Of a stretch of DNA of 64,000 nucleotides, positions 50,261 through 61,896 are shown piece by piece. The notes under the pieces are model-generated. The model made no database searches. It had not been told where the DNA came from and saw only the letters and a program-made list of their open reading frames with translations. The stretch spans positions 19,131,274-19,195,273 of the forward strand of contig CM046350.1 in assembly GCA_025403435.1 (NCBI GenBank). The letters are read 5' to 3'. Every line of letters starts with the position of its first letter. Position 1 is the first letter of the stretch. This stretch comes from Artocarpus heterophyllus. Lineage: Eukaryota > Streptophyta > Magnoliopsida > Rosales > Moraceae. The position numbers and the translations under genes were made by a program.

Positions 50261-50399
50261 GGATACGGAGTACTTGATGCTCTCGAAACGCATCCTTCTT
50301 AAGGTCCGATCTTTTGTTTATCGATGTTTTTGTATCCTATAAGCATGCATGATATGGATAGCTGGTATACGGAGTGCCTTGTACTCTCGAAACGTATCC
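50261..50399 (+). other. Two related imperfect hairpins after the LOG-like ORF
   Basis: 50261-50295 and 50364-50399 share the order ATACGGAGT, a 6-9 base loop, a CTC arm, TCGAAA and CGYATCC. In each, ATACG pairs with CGTAT or CGCAT and GAG(T) pairs with (A)CTC, leaving TCGAAA as a one-sided bulge. Arms and bulge are kept while the loop differs, which hints at selection on RNA shape. The region is the 3' untranslated part of the captured segment. The function is unknown. Confidence 0.5.
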
Positions 50400-50468
50400 G
50401 TATCATGTTTGTAATGTGTAATATTCTGTTAATATTATGTGGAAGTACCAGAGTCAGTTATGGGGATA

Positions 50469-52437
50469 TGTAACACCCCTATGTGGGGGTTAACAGTTTT
50501 AAATAAATAAAAATAATTTTAAATTTTATATTATTTAAATCAATTAAACAATGCCCATGGGTCTTTAAACAACAAGAAAAATAAAAATAAACGTTTTAAA
50601 TACAAACCACAGTTTTTAGTGTAGCACAAAATATATATAATTACAGTCATCATCACCATAGTACAATTCCCAAATAACTTAACACAGCCATAAAAAAAAA
50701 TAATACAACTCTTACATGTTGTAGATAAGTTGTAATTAAACAGGGTCTTCTAACACGAAAACAGCAGGATTGTTTTCGCTTATTCCTCTTCAAATATGTT
50801 ACACTGAGTTCCACCTGAGATATGAAGATATGATAGGGATGAGCATCGACATGCCCAGTAGGGAAATCATGACTCACCTTATGGTTTATCCATTACCATA
50901 TTAAAAACTGCATGGTTAGTAGGTTACATCATATTCCAGATTATGAGGTTTATTATGATCACATCTTATGGATACCGTAGTTAATCATTACCAAGTGTCA
51001 TAATTACACATTTATACAAATATTACCAATCATCATTGTTCCTAGGTATCCATGTTAAATTGAGTATCACTCAACTCATCGAAACCCAAATGGGCGCACT
51101 TGATCACCCTATAAACATTCCAAGGGTGTTCCGGTGAGGGGACATTAAGCCCCGAGTCCTCACCAAATCAATTCCTGTACAGTGTGTTCTGGGACTTTCA
51201 ACCCAAGGAAGCGTCATCACCTTCCCCCTATTTTACCTTTTTGGGTATTCATGCCCAAGGACGTAACCGCCGCCCTCTTCATGTCTCACCATTTCTCTAT
51301 ATTAAATCATTATTAATAGAGTCAGTTTTCCTAACCATGCTTCTCAATTTATAACATGTGTCAATTCATTATGTTCCTCGCCGTACAATACAAGACGAGT
51401 CCATGTCATAGTTTCATATGTGATACTCATATAATATCAGTTCAACATAGATATATATATATATTGCGGCAAAACAATCAATTTTAATTCTATAAAAACC
51501 TCACAAAAATGAGTAATAGAATCCCTACCTTTCAAGCTTATCAACAATCTTTTAATCCTGGAATCAATTAACGTTAGCTCCACACATCCTTGACCCTAAG
51601 GCATGCATAAGGACAATTAAAACTAAAGCACAACGTATAATCACATTCATAAGTGAGTTATGTGTAAACCCGTCTACTAGTGCCATTAAAGTATTTTTAT
51701 GCATTAAACATGGAGAAAATACATACTAAAAACTAAGTTTAGATTAAAGAAAACCTACCTCAAAACTTCTTTGAAAAGCACCAAAGTTTGGGTTATCAAT
51801 CAAGCTTGAATTAACTTTAAAACCGCCTCGATCATGGTTGGGAATTATAATTGTCTTGGCCACAAAGAGAGCTTTGTGCTCTATGTCTTTAGTTAGAAAT
51901 TTGAAGTGAGAAGGGAGAGAATGAGAACTAGAGAAGAAGGTGGTGATAGTTAAATAAAAAGATATCAAAATGCTTAAGAGGAATGGGATGTTTACGGGGA
52001 AAAGTTGTAAGAAGAAACAAAAGAGTCTTAAAGGAAAATATCATCTTGTCTCCCATGAAGACTTTTAGCAAATAATGCCAACATAATTGAGGGGATAATT
52101 GGAGTGAATTATAGAAGAAGATAAGGAAATAATTAATTAGGTGGTTGAGAAAATATCTCCATGTCTTCTATGAATTGACGGAAAATAATTCAATGTCCCC
52201 TTCGGATACCTTTAGCAAAATGAGAAGAAGTCTATATAATTGAGCAATAATTTAGGGAGACAAGATTGGTAGAAGTAAGTGTTGGTAAGTTTTGAATGTT
52301 TCTTAGGAAGACTTGGTAAGAAAATACTAAAATGGTATTTTTTTTAAATGATCATAAACAACTTAGTAATTTTAAATAGTCACATTTTATTCATTAAATT
52401 TTACAAAATTATGCCCGTTAAAAATACGGGTGTTACA
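50469..52437 (-). repeat. 3' LTR of the inner gypsy element
   Basis: On the plus strand it runs TGTAACACCCCTATGTGG to ATACGGGTGTTACA, 1969 bp. It differs from its partner at roughly 17 sites by eye, about ten of them clustered at 51146-51427. Confidence 0.93.
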
Positions 52438-52450
52438 GCTCTCCCCTCCT
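52438..52450 (-). promoter_or_regulatory. Polypurine tract of the inner element
   Basis: AGGAGGGGAGAGC on the minus strand directly before the 3' LTR. Just upstream is GAAATTTCGAGGACGAAATT, a conserved block also found before the outer element's polypurine tract. Confidence 0.75.
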
Positions 52451-52492
52451 ATAAAAATTTCGTCCTCGAAATTTCGTACATTGATTACAATG

Positions 52493-55400
52493 TTAAAACA
52501 AATGTGGGTACTTTTCTCTCATTTCAGATTCAAGTTCCCATGTGGCTTCCTCCACATCATGGTGTTGCCACATCACTTTCACCAGAGGAATTCCACGACG
52601 ACGTAATAATTTTATTTCATGATCCAGTATTTGAACTGGAATTTCTTCATAATTCGTATCTCCTTGAATTGGCACATCTGTCCACATGATCACATGTGAA
52701 GGGTCGGGTTCATACTTTCTCAACATCGATACATGAAACACATTATGTACATGAGACAATTGTGGTGGTAGGTCTAAACGGTATGCCAACGTTCCAATGC
52801 GTTCCACAATCTCAAACGGTCCTGTATACCTTGGTGCTAACTTTCCTTTAACACCAAATCGAGATACACCTCGTTTTGGTTTCACTTTTAAGAACACAAA
52901 GTCTCCGATCATGAACTCTAAAGGTCGCCTCCTCTTATCTGCATAACTCTTTTGTCGACTTTGAGCTGTCTGAAGACGTTCGCGAATAATCTGGATCTTG
53001 TCCGTTGTTTCTCTGATAAACTGAGGCCCAAGTTCAAGACGCTCTTCCTTTTCAGCCCAACACAATGGAGATCTACAAGGTCTACCATATAAGGCCTCAT
53101 ATGGAGCCATTCTAATACTTGCTTGGTAACTGTTGTTATATGCGAATTCAACATATGACAGCTGTGCAGCCCAATTTGTTCCAAAGTCCAGCACACAAGC
53201 CCGAAGCATATCCTCGAGAATCTGAATGACACGTTCAGATTGTCCATCTGTTTGAGGATGAAAAGCTGTACTAAAATTCAATTGAGTTCCCAAGGCCCTC
53301 TGCAATCCTCTCCAAAATTTCGACGTGAAACGTGTATCTCTATCAGAAACTATTGACATTGGCACTCCATGCAATGTCACTACCTTTTCCACGTACAATT
53401 GACATAATTTTGAGACACTATAATTAGTTCTGATTGGGATGAAGTGGGCTGTCTTAGTTAAACGATCTACAATTACCCAAACGGCGTCATGCCCTATTTG
53501 AGTCTTAGGAAATCCAGTAACAAAGTCCATTGTCACATGATCCCACTTCCATTCTGGAATAGGTAAGCTCCTCAACTCGCCTCCAGGCTTTTGATGTTCC
53601 GCTTTAACCTGTTGGCACGTCATGCACTTAGAGACAAAGGTTGCTACATCTCGTTTCATTCCTCGCCACCAGTATTGTCGTTTTAGATCCATATACATTT
53701 TTGTGCTTCCAGGATGAATAGCAAACTTTGAACGGTGAGCCTCATCTAGCACCGCATGCCTGAGATATGGATCCTCTGGAACAACTAATCTTCCTTTGTA
53801 AAGTAAAAATCCTTCTGGCTCAATCTGCCATCCATCCAGTTGTTCTCCATTTTGTATTTGTTTCCAAACCCTACATAATCCTTCATCGTGCCATTGTCCT
53901 TGTTTTACTTTCTGAATTAACGTAGGAGTTGCTATCACATTGAATAAGAAAGCTCTCTCGTTATCTTCATAATATTGCAAGTTGAAGTCGGCGATGGTGA
54001 CTCGTCTCCAATCTTCCAATGCTAAACTGGCTATACGTCCGTTGTTCTTACGACTTAGAGCATCTGCCACAGCATTTGCTTTTCCAGGATGATATTGGAT
54101 ACTAAAGTCATAGTCCACCATGTACTCAGTCCATCTTCGTTGCCTTAGATTGAGATCCTTTTGAGTAAACAAATATTTCAGACTTTGATGATCTGAATAT
54201 AGCTCGAACTTTGCGCCATATAGATAACATCTCCAAATTTTGAGTGCGAAAACCACAGCAGCTAACTCAAGATCATGTGTGGGGTAGTTCCTCTCATGGG
54301 GTTTCAACTGGCGTGAGGCGTAGGCAACTACTCGTCCATGCTGCATTAACACACAACCCAAACCGTTTCCTGAGGCATCAGTGTATACTGTGTAAGGCTC
54401 CTCGTTGTTAGGTATGATCAGCACAGGTGCACTAGTGAGTCTTCGTTTCAGTTCCTCAAATGCTTTTTCACATTTATCATCCCACACGAACTTGACATTC
54501 TTCCTTGTGAGTTTTGTTAATGGAGAAGCAATCTTTGAAAAATTCTCTACGAAGCGTCGATAGTATCCAGCTAGTCCGAGGAAACTTCGCATCTCTGACA
54601 CGTTCTTTGGTCGTTCCCAATTTAGCACTGCTTCAATTTTGGAGGGGTCCACTGAGATGCCTTCTTCAGAGACAACGTGTCCAAGGAACTTGACCTTCGT
54701 CATCCAGAAATCACATTTTTCTCTTTTTGCATAAAGACCATGTTCTCTCAACGTTTGTAGAGCGATCCTCAAATGCTTAGCATGTTCTTCTTCGTTTTTA
54801 GAATAGATCAAGATATCATCTATGAAAACAATGATAAATTGATCTAAGTACGGTCGAAAGACACGGTTCATCAAGTCCATGAAAGCCGCTGGTGCATTAG
54901 TCAACCCGAAAGGCATGACAAGAAACTCAAAATGACCGTAGCGAGTCCGAAAAGCTGTCTTTGGAATGTCCTCTTCCCTTATCTTCAGTTGGTGATATCC
55001 GGATCGTAAGTCAATCTTTGAGAAATAGCAAGATCCTCCTAACTGATCGAACAACTCATCAATTCGGGGTAGAGGGTACTTGTTCTTGATAGTCAATCGA
55101 TTAAGCTGGCGATAATCGACATAGAGCCTCAACGATCCGTCATGTTTCTTCACAAAAAGTACTGGAGCTCCCCAAGGTGATGTACTTGGTCGAATAAATC
55201 CTTTTTCCAGTAATTCGTCCAACTGCTTCCTCAATTCCACTTTCTCAGCAGGTGCCATTCGATACGGGGCAATAGAAACAGGCGCTGCTCCTTGAGTTAA
55301 GTCGATGACAAACTCGATTTCTCTATCAGGCGGAAGTCCGGGCAATTCATCTGGAAAAACATCTGAAAATTCGTCCACCACAGGAGTGTGAGAGGATAGG

Positions 55401-57190
55401 TCACTCTTCTTTAGTTCTCCATCTGAAGCAAAGATCGTCCCAAGATTGGTGAAATTCCTTCGTCCTCCAATACAAGCCTTTAGCACCGGGACTGGCGTCA
55501 CTGTTCCTGTTTTTGCCTGAAATTCGATGACTTGTCCATTCTTGGTGAATAAAGAGACACGTTTCCTATGACAATCTACTATTGCCTGGTATTTAGTTAG
55601 CCAATCCATTCCTAAGATTACATCAAACTCTGTCATAGTTATTACATATAGGTCAGCCGATAGTTTATGTTCTCCTATAACAATACACACTGATTTACAA
55701 ATTATGGATACTTCAGCTATCCCGCCCATTGGTGTACTAAGGGTTAATGATGAACTACATGTCTCAGTTTCTAATTGTAGTACGGAAGCAAATAACATAG
55801 ATATAAATGAATGAGTGGCACCAGTGTCAAATAATACATGAGCCCAAGAATGAGACACGTGAATCATACCGTCTACAACTGAGTGATCAGCCTGTTTTCC
55901 TTGTCCAGTTGTAGCCGTAATTGCATAAGCTTGTGCTGGTGCTTTTCCTTTATCACTTTTTCCTCGGTTTCCTTGGCTACTACTAGCCTTATTATTATTT
56001 CTCCTAGAAAAATATGGCCTTTGATTCACTGAGCCTTGTGGAGTCGGTTGGAAGTTCTGATTAGCATAAAAATTGGAACCCTGTGGCCGCTGTTGATAGT
56101 TGTACTGAGGCTGGAACCCTCGAGGTTGAGTTACTGAGACTTGGGAAGCTGGAGTGTTTTGCTGAGGCGCTCCACGATTTTGACTCCCTCCCCAAACAGT
56201 GGAGCCAAAATGACTTCCTTGTGGCCTTGGTGCAAAGGATGATTGTGTAGGGCGGTTAGGGCAATTTCTCCTCAGATGTCCCACTTGTCCACAGTTATGA
56301 CAAGCATACGGTTGGAAACGACCACTGCCAGAAGATCCACCACAAATAGTCACTCCACTATGCTGAATGACTTGCCCTTGTGACTTCTCTTTCTTACTTA
56401 TTTTCCTTTGACGCCCACCAGAACCCTTATACTCTCCATAGGAGTTATTTAGTTCTGTCTCTGCCCGCTGTGCCGCAGCTACAAGATCAAGAAAATCTGT
56501 TGATGGAACAGCAGCTATCATTTGTCTGATTTTCGGCCTCAGGTTATTTCTAAATTTTTCGCATCTCGCCATTGGATCCGATACAGCCCCGGGATTGTAG
56601 CGAGACAATTCTATAAATCGAGCATGGTATTCAGCAACTGTTGCATCTCCCTGCACCAGGTTTTCAAATTCTCGCATCATTGCTTGCCTATGGCTCTGAG
56701 GAATATAGGTGTTGCGAAAAATGGTTTCGAACTGCTCCCATGTAAGATTCGGCACGTCATAGTCGTCTTTCTGAAGATCCCACCATTCTTCGGCTTTACC
56801 CTCAAATATATATGTTGAAAAGCTAACCCAATACTCTCGTGGAATCCTCAAGGTGTCCAACTTCTTTTTGACTGCCTTTAGCCATTGTTCTGCTATGACC
56901 GGGTTAGGTTCTCCACTAAATGTGGGTGGTTTCTGCTTCATAAACTCCTTCAACAGAGTTAGATGTCGTTGTTCAGGATCACGAACCTCCACAGGTCTTT
57001 GCACAATTTGTAATGCTTGAAGAATTTGTCCTAAATTATTTACTTCTGGTGCAGCTGGCGGGGATTGTGTTGCATGTCGTAGTTGCTCATCTTCTTGAGC
57101 TTGTTCCATTGGTTCCGGTTGCTCAACTTCTTGAGCATGTTCAACCGGTTGTGACAGCTCAGACGATTGCATTTGACGTCTTGGTGGCAT
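52493..57190 (-). CDS. Gag-pol polyprotein of the Tekay-like gypsy element
   Basis: A single uninterrupted frame. The upstream ATG at 57232 gives 1579 residues; the start [10 protein letters not shown] at 57190 (1565 residues) looks more natural. In numbering from 57232: gag capsid about 95-260; CCHC knuckle [14 protein letters not shown] (311-324); aspartic protease [11 protein letters not shown] (468-478); reverse transcriptase about 650-850 with YVDYRQLN and catalytic FIDD (803-806); RNase H beginning [10 protein letters not shown] (950-959); integrase with an HHCC finger (ending CMTCQ at 1203-1207) and catalytic D1236, D1297, E1333 with the expected D-x35-E spacing; and a chromodomain at about 1531-1579 ([15 protein letters not shown]). 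No key residue is missing, so it appears capable of supplying all retrotransposition functions, also to the surrounding non-autonomous element. Confidence 0.96.
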   Translation of the reverse strand: MPPRRQMQSSELSQPVEHAQEVEQPEPMEQAQEDEQLRHATQSPPAAPEVNNLGQILQALQIVQRPVEVRDPEQRHLTLLKEFMKQKPPTFSGEPNPVIAEQWLKAVKKKLDTLRIPREYWVSFSTYIFEGKAEEWWDLQKDDYDVPNLTWEQFETIFRNTYIPQSHRQAMMREFENLVQGDATVAEYHARFIELSRYNPGAVSDPMARCEKFRNNLRPKIRQMIAAVPSTDFLDLVAAAQRAETELNNSYGEYKGSGGRQRKISKKEKSQGQVIQHSGVTICGGSSGSGRFQPYACHNCGQVGHLRRNCPNRPTQSSFAPRPQGSHFGSTVWGGSQNRGAPQQNTPASQVSVTQPRGFQPQYNYQQRPQGSNFYANQNFQPTPQGSVNQRPYFSRRNNNKASSSQGNRGKSDKGKAPAQAYAITATTGQGKQADHSVVDGMIHVSHSWAHVLFDTGATHSFISMLFASVLQLETETCSSSLTLSTPMGGIAEVSIICKSVCIVIGEHKLSADLYVITMTEFDVILGMDWLTKYQAIVDCHRKRVSLFTKNGQVIEFQAKTGTVTPVPVLKACIGGRRNFTNLGTIFASDGELKKSDLSSHTPVVDEFSDVFPDELPGLPPDREIEFVIDLTQGAAPVSIAPYRMAPAEKVELRKQLDELLEKGFIRPSTSPWGAPVLFVKKHDGSLRLYVDYRQLNRLTIKNKYPLPRIDELFDQLGGSCYFSKIDLRSGYHQLKIREEDIPKTAFRTRYGHFEFLVMPFGLTNAPAAFMDLMNRVFRPYLDQFIIVFIDDILIYSKNEEEHAKHLRIALQTLREHGLYAKREKCDFWMTKVKFLGHVVSEEGISVDPSKIEAVLNWERPKNVSEMRSFLGLAGYYRRFVENFSKIASPLTKLTRKNVKFVWDDKCEKAFEELKRRLTSAPVLIIPNNEEPYTVYTDASGNGLGCVLMQHGRVVAYASRQLKPHERNYPTHDLELAAVVFALKIWRCYLYGAKFELYSDHQSLKYLFTQKDLNLRQRRWTEYMVDYDFSIQYHPGKANAVADALSRKNNGRIASLALEDWRRVTIADFNLQYYEDNERAFLFNVIATPTLIQKVKQGQWHDEGLCRVWKQIQNGEQLDGWQIEPEGFLLYKGRLVVPEDPYLRHAVLDEAHRSKFAIHPGSTKMYMDLKRQYWWRGMKRDVATFVSKCMTCQQVKAEHQKPGGELRSLPIPEWKWDHVTMDFVTGFPKTQIGHDAVWVIVDRLTKTAHFIPIRTNYSVSKLCQLYVEKVVTLHGVPMSIVSDRDTRFTSKFWRGLQRALGTQLNFSTAFHPQTDGQSERVIQILEDMLRACVLDFGTNWAAQLSYVEFAYNNSYQASIRMAPYEALYGRPCRSPLCWAEKEERLELGPQFIRETTDKIQIIRERLQTAQSRQKSYADKRRRPLEFMIGDFVFLKVKPKRGVSRFGVKGKLAPRYTGPFEIVERIGTLAYRLDLPPQLSHVHNVFHVSMLRKYEPDPSHVIMWTDVPIQGDTNYEEIPVQILDHEIKLLRRRGIPLVKVMWQHHDVEEATWELESEMREKYPHLF

Positions 57191-57322
57191 AGTTTCTACA
57201 GGCTGCGAAAATTTAACTAGGATCAGTACCAAATGATGATGACATTAACACCTAACTTTAAAACCATTCCCAAAGATTAATTTTTAAGGTGGTGCTATAC
57301 CCCCTAGGTTAATCGAACCTAG

Positions 57323-57334
57323 GCTCTGATACCA
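57323..57334 (-). promoter_or_regulatory. Primer-binding site, initiator tRNA-Met type (inner element)
   Basis: The minus strand reads TGGTATCAGAGC seven bases inside the 5' LTR edge, identical in sequence and spacing to 46820-46831. Confidence 0.85.
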
Positions 57335-57341
57335 AAAATTC

Positions 57342-59309
57342 TGTAACACCCCTATGTGGGGGTTAACAGTTTTAAATAAATAAAAATAATTTTAAATTTT
57401 ATATTATTTAAATCAATTAAACAATGCCCATGGGTCTTTAAACAACAAGAAAAATAAAAATAAACGTTTTAAATACAAACCACAGTTTTTAGTGTAGCAC
57501 AAAATATATATAATTACAGTCATCATCACCATAGTACAATTCCCAAATAACTTAACACAGCCATAAAAAAAATAATACAACTCTTACATGTTGTAGATAA
57601 GTTGTAATTAAACAGGGTCTTCTAACACGAAAACAGCAGGATTGTTTTCGCTTATTCCTCTTCAAATATGTTACACTGAGTTCCACCTGAGATATGAAGA
57701 TATGATAGGGATGAGCATCGACATGCCCAGTAGGGAAATCATGACTCACCTTATGGTTTATCCATTACCACATTAAAAACTGCATGGTTAGTAGGTTACA
57801 TCATATTCCAGATTATGAGGTTTATTATGATCACATCTTATGGATACCGTAGTTAATCATTACCAAGTGTCATAATTACACATTTATACAAATATTACCA
57901 ATCATCATTGTTCCTAGGTATCCATGTTAAATTGAGTATCACTCAACTCATCGAAACCCAAATGGGCGCACTTGATCACCCTATAAACATTCCAAGGGTG
58001 TTCCGGTGAGGGGACATCAAGCCCCGAGTCCTCACCAAATCGATTCCTGTACAGTGTGTTCTGGGACTTTCAACCCAAGGAAGCGTCATCGCCTTCCCCC
58101 TATTTTACCTTTTAGGGTATTCATGCCCAAGGACGTAACCGTCGCCCTCTTCATGTCTCACAATTTCTCTATATTGAATCATTATCAATAGAGTTAGTTT
58201 TCCTAACCATGCTTCTCAATTTATAACATGTGTCAATTCATTATGTTCCTCGCCGTACAATACAAGACGAGTCCATGTCATAGTTTCATATGTGATACAC
58301 ATATAATATCAGTTCAACATAGATATATATATATATTGCGGCAAAACAATCAATTTTAATTCTATAAAAACCTCACAAAAATGAGTAATAGAATCCCTAC
58401 CTTTCAAGCTTATCAACAATCTTTTAATCCTGGAATCAATTAACGTTAGCTCCACACATCCTTGACCCTAAGGCATGCATAAGGACAATTAAAACTAAAG
58501 CACAACGTATAATCACATTCATAAGTGAGTTATGTGTAAACCCGTCTACTAGTGCCATTAAAGTATTTTTATGCATTAAACATGGAGAAAATACATACTA
58601 AAAACTAAGTTTAGATTAAAGAAAACCTACCTCAAAACTTCTTTGAAAAGCACCAAAGTTTGGGTTATCAATCAAGCTTGAATTAACTTTAAAACCGCCT
58701 CGATCATAGTTGGGAATTATAATTGTCTTGGCCACAAAGAGAGCTTTGTGCTCTATGTCTTTAGTTAGAAATTTGAAGTGAGAAGGGAGAGAATGAGAAC
58801 TAGAGAAGAAGGTGGTGATAGTTAAATAAAAAGATATCAAAATGCTTAAGAGGAATGGGATGTTTACGGGGAAAAGTTGTAAGAAGAAACAAAAGAGTCT
58901 TAAAGGAAAATATCATCTTGTCTCCCATGAAGACTTTTAGCAAATAATGCCAACATAATTGAGGGGATAATTGGAGTGAATTATAGAAGAAGATAAGGAA
59001 ATAATTAATTAGGTGGTTGAGAAAATATCTCCATGTCTTCTATGAATTGACGAAAAATAATTCAATGTCCCCTTCGGATACCTTTAGCAAAATGAGAAGA
59101 AGTTTATATAATTGAGCAATAATTTAGGGAGACAAGATTGGTAGAAGTAAGTGTTGGTAAGTTTTGAATGTTTCTTAGGAAGACTTGGTAAGAAAATACT
59201 AAAATGGTATTTTTTTTAAATGATCATAAACAACTTAGTAATTTTAAATAGTCACATTTTATTCATTAAATTTTACAAAATTATGCCTGTTAAAAATACG
59301 GGTGTTACA
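57342..59309 (-). repeat. 5' LTR of the inner gypsy element, with a converted tract
   Basis: 1968 bp, nearly identical to 50469-52437. Between about 58015 and 58303 every site that differs from the partner LTR instead matches the reverse complement of the outer element's LTRs; on either side it is of inner type. As a result the same 61-codon frame (58006-58191) exists here and in both outer LTRs but not in the partner LTR. Confidence 0.93.
58015..58303. other. Probable gene-conversion tract from the outer element's LTR
   Basis: Diagnostic changes are ACATCAAG for ACATTAAG, AATCGATT for AATCAATT, CATCGCC for CATCACC, TTTTAGGG for TTTTTGGG, ACCGTCGC for ACCGCCGC, CACAATTT for CACCATTT, ATTGAATCATTATCAA for ATTAAATCATTATTAA, GAGTTAG for GAGTCAG and ATACACAT for ATACTCAT. 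All agree with the outer 5' LTR (complement of roughly 45855-46140). Confidence 0.7.
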
Positions 59310-59314
59310 GGATA

Positions 59315-59904
59315 TTCCATATGAAATATGAGTATATTATTTGGGTTGAATGTTTGTGTCATGAGGATAGCTGTTTAATGAAAAATATGTCGGGTTTGTC
59401 TGCAACTCTGAGATTCCGTTTAATATCTCTATGAATAAGTTTAATGTATGGTTTTGAATATAAGTGTTTGTGATATATGTTTTATGATTATGTTTTAGTT
59501 TATTAGTTGAGGTATGAAATCAAATATATTTGACTTTTCCTTACTCAAAAAGGAAAAGGAACCTAAAGATGAAGTATATAAAATTTCTCTGGCAATCTCC
59601 TTAAATGTGATTGTAAATCACAGTCCATGGACAATGAAGGACCGGAATCATGATATGGTCAATATGTATGCCTGATCAGATTCTTAGACTATTATACGGT
59701 GTTATAAGTTGAAACTTGTCAGAAATACTCTTATTGAGGGATTTAGGAGTAAGATTTATTATGCAAGTAAATAAGTGGAAATACGATAACTTAAATTTGG
59801 AGGACAAACAACATTAACGGTTTAGACTCAGAATTGGAATCATAGTGGAATCATAATTTTTACTAGTATTGCTAGAATTGAAATTTCGAGGACGAAATTT
59901 CTTT
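59315..59904. other. Remaining 3' internal part of the outer element
   Basis: The outer element resumes after the GGATA duplication. The sequence is AT-rich without coding signal, then reaches GAAATTTCGAGGACGAAATT (about 59880-59900), the conserved block shared with the inner element's 3' end. Confidence 0.6.
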
Positions 59905-59918
59905 AAGGGGGGTAGAGT
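59905..59918 (+). promoter_or_regulatory. Polypurine tract of the outer element
   Basis: AAGGGGGGTAGAGT lies immediately before the 3' LTR at 59919, the priming site for plus-strand DNA synthesis. Confidence 0.75.
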
Positions 59919-61891
59919 TGTGACACCCGTTATTCTCCTAACGGGTATTGAGGTAATTAAATTAATTTTTAATGTATAAAAAAAATTGCTTCATTTAAAT
60001 TTATTTTATAATATTTATTTTTATCTATTTTTAAATTTTCTAAAATTCTCCTATATTTATTTAGTATGATTACTAAAAAGCCTTAGAACTTCTAATAAAT
60101 CTCAAAAATGTCATATTGGCATTATATGTGTTAAAGTCTTTAGATGAGACATAAGGATATCTTTTCCAACTACTCTTGACCCTCATTTTCTTTATTTCCT
60201 CCGTGACATGCTTCAACATGTCTCCTCTATAATTGTTTCCATCACTTCTCTTCAAAGACTTCATCTTTTCTTCCTTTCTCTTCCACGGTTCCCACACTCT
60301 TCTTCTCATTTCTTTGCTGAAGCAAAATACTTAGAGAACTTCTTCAAGGCAGCCATAAAAATCAGCCACCATCACCTCCATTTGAGCAAGAATTTCAGTC
60401 ATACCGAACTAAAGGAACCTGTTTTGAAGCCATTTCAAGCTTCCAACTAACCATAATCCGAGGTTAGAATCTTATGAACAAATTTAGTCTTTCATTTATA
60501 AATTTTCTTTTATACTAAAGGATTATTCAAATTTGCGTTCTTAAACCTAAGTATATGTTTGTTGCTATTTTGGAGCATATGTATGAAGTCTAAGTGTATA
60601 TGCCCTAGACAGAAAATTTATATTGTTAAACTTTATAATACCTCTATGGGCAGTGGTTATTTCTTGAAATTCTAAGATTAAATTAAAATAAATTTTATGA
60701 ATGTAGTTGTATGTTGTGCTTTAGTTTTAATTGTCCTTATGCACGCCTTAGGATCAAGGGAGTATGGAGCTAACGTTAATTGATTCCAGGATTAAGAGAC
60801 TGTTGATAAACTTAAAAGGTAGGGATTCTATTACTCATCTTTTGTGAGGTTTTTATAGAATTAAAATTGATTGTTTTGCTGCAATATATATATATCTATG
60901 TTGAACTGATATTATATGTGTATCACATATGAAACTATGACATGGACTCGTCTTGTATTGTACGGCGAGGAACATAATGAATTGACACATGTTATAAATT
61001 GAGAAGCATGGTTAGGAAAACTAACTCTATTGATAATGATTCAATATAGAGAAATTGTGAGACATGAAGAGGGCGACGGTTACGTCCTTGGGCATGAATA
61101 CCCTAAAAGGTAAAATAGGGGGAAGACGATGACGCTTCCTTGGGTTGAAAGTCCCAGAACACACTGTACAGGAATCGATTTGGTGAGGACTCGGGGCTTG
61201 ATGTCCCCTCACCGGAACACCCTTGGAATGTTTATAGGGTGATCAAGTGCGCCCATTTGGGTTTCGATGAGTTGAGTGATACTCAATTTAACATGGATAC
61301 CTAGGAACAATGATGATTGGTAATATTTGTATAAATGTGTAATTATGACACTTGGTAATGATTAACTACGGTATCCATAAGATGTGATCATAATAAACCT
61401 CATAATCTGGAATATGATGTGACTTACTGACCATGCAGATTTTAATGTGGTAATGATAAAAACCTAAAGGTGAGTAATGGCTTTCTCTACTGAGCATAGT
61501 GTTGCTCATTCCCTTATGTTTATATCTTTTCAGGACTCACTAAGTGTGAGGTGGCTACGAGAAATATAGTTGAGGAAGCGATGTAACTATATTACATTGG
61601 GACTGCTCAATTGTAAAGAATGTTCTTCATGATAATGTAAGCATCAATTGTTACTTTCTGTGACTGTAATTATAATGTGTTGAGGGTTAAAATGATGATG
61701 ACAACAGTTTATATTATTAAATTTAAGGTGCTACATTAAAACTGTGGTTTATTTGTCGTTTATATTTTTATTTTTGAGTTGAGAGTTTTCATTTAAGTCC
61801 CGGGCAAATTTTATTTTTAAGGTTTTACTTTTATTATTTATTTTTATTTTATCTCATTAAAAACTGTTAACCCCCACATAGGGGCGTTACA
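59919..61891 (+). repeat. 3' LTR of the outer element
   Basis: 1973 bp, matching the 5' LTR apart from about seven sites (for example TTAGAACTTC for TTAGAATTTC and GGAAGACGATG for GGAAGGCGATG). It is followed by the ATGTA duplication. Confidence 0.92.
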
Positions 61892-61896
61892 ATGTA

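Larger units (their letters stand above)
50469..59309 (-). mobile_element. Complete autonomous Ty3/gypsy chromovirus (Tekay-like), nested
   Basis: LTRs at 57342-59309 (5') and 50469-52437 (3') flank a minus-strand gag-pol. The duplication GGATA is at 50464-50468 and 59310-59314. The primer-binding site is TGGTATCAGAGC (complement of 57323-57334), and the polypurine tract AGGAGGGGAGAGC (complement of 52438-52450) abuts the 3' LTR. A long intact ORF, near-identical LTRs, a C-terminal chromodomain and LTRs of about 2 kb place it with Tekay-type chromoviruses. It inserted into the internal region of the outer element, 352 bases after the LOG-like stop, in the opposite orientation. Confidence 0.96.
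44840..61891 (+). mobile_element. Non-autonomous LTR retrotransposon carrying CRP-like and LOG-like ORFs (outer element)
   Basis: Two LTRs of 1973 bp (44840-46812 and 59919-61891), both TGTGACACCC...CGTTACA, are flanked by the perfect duplication ATGTA (44835-44839 and 61892-61896). A tRNA-iMet primer-binding site (46820-46831) and a polypurine tract (59905-59918) are present. Without the nested element 50469-59309 and its duplication, the internal region is about 4.3 kb. It has no gag, protease, reverse transcriptase or integrase, but has two intact sense-strand ORFs (48302-48823 and 49428-50117). By eye the two LTRs differ at only about seven sites, so insertion was recent. It must be moved in trans; the nested autonomous family is the natural helper because LTR, leader and 3' end are shared. 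Confidence 0.92.

Noticed and set aside
44840..50468. The LOG-like and cysteine-rich ORFs as ordinary host genes next to a gypsy insertion
   Set aside because: A perfect ATGTA duplication and paired 1973-bp LTRs with primer site and polypurine tract enclose them, so they are inside a retrotransposon.
52348..53247. Other-frame ORFs within and beside gag-pol
   Set aside because: They overlap the conserved polyprotein frame or the LTR edge, with no motifs.
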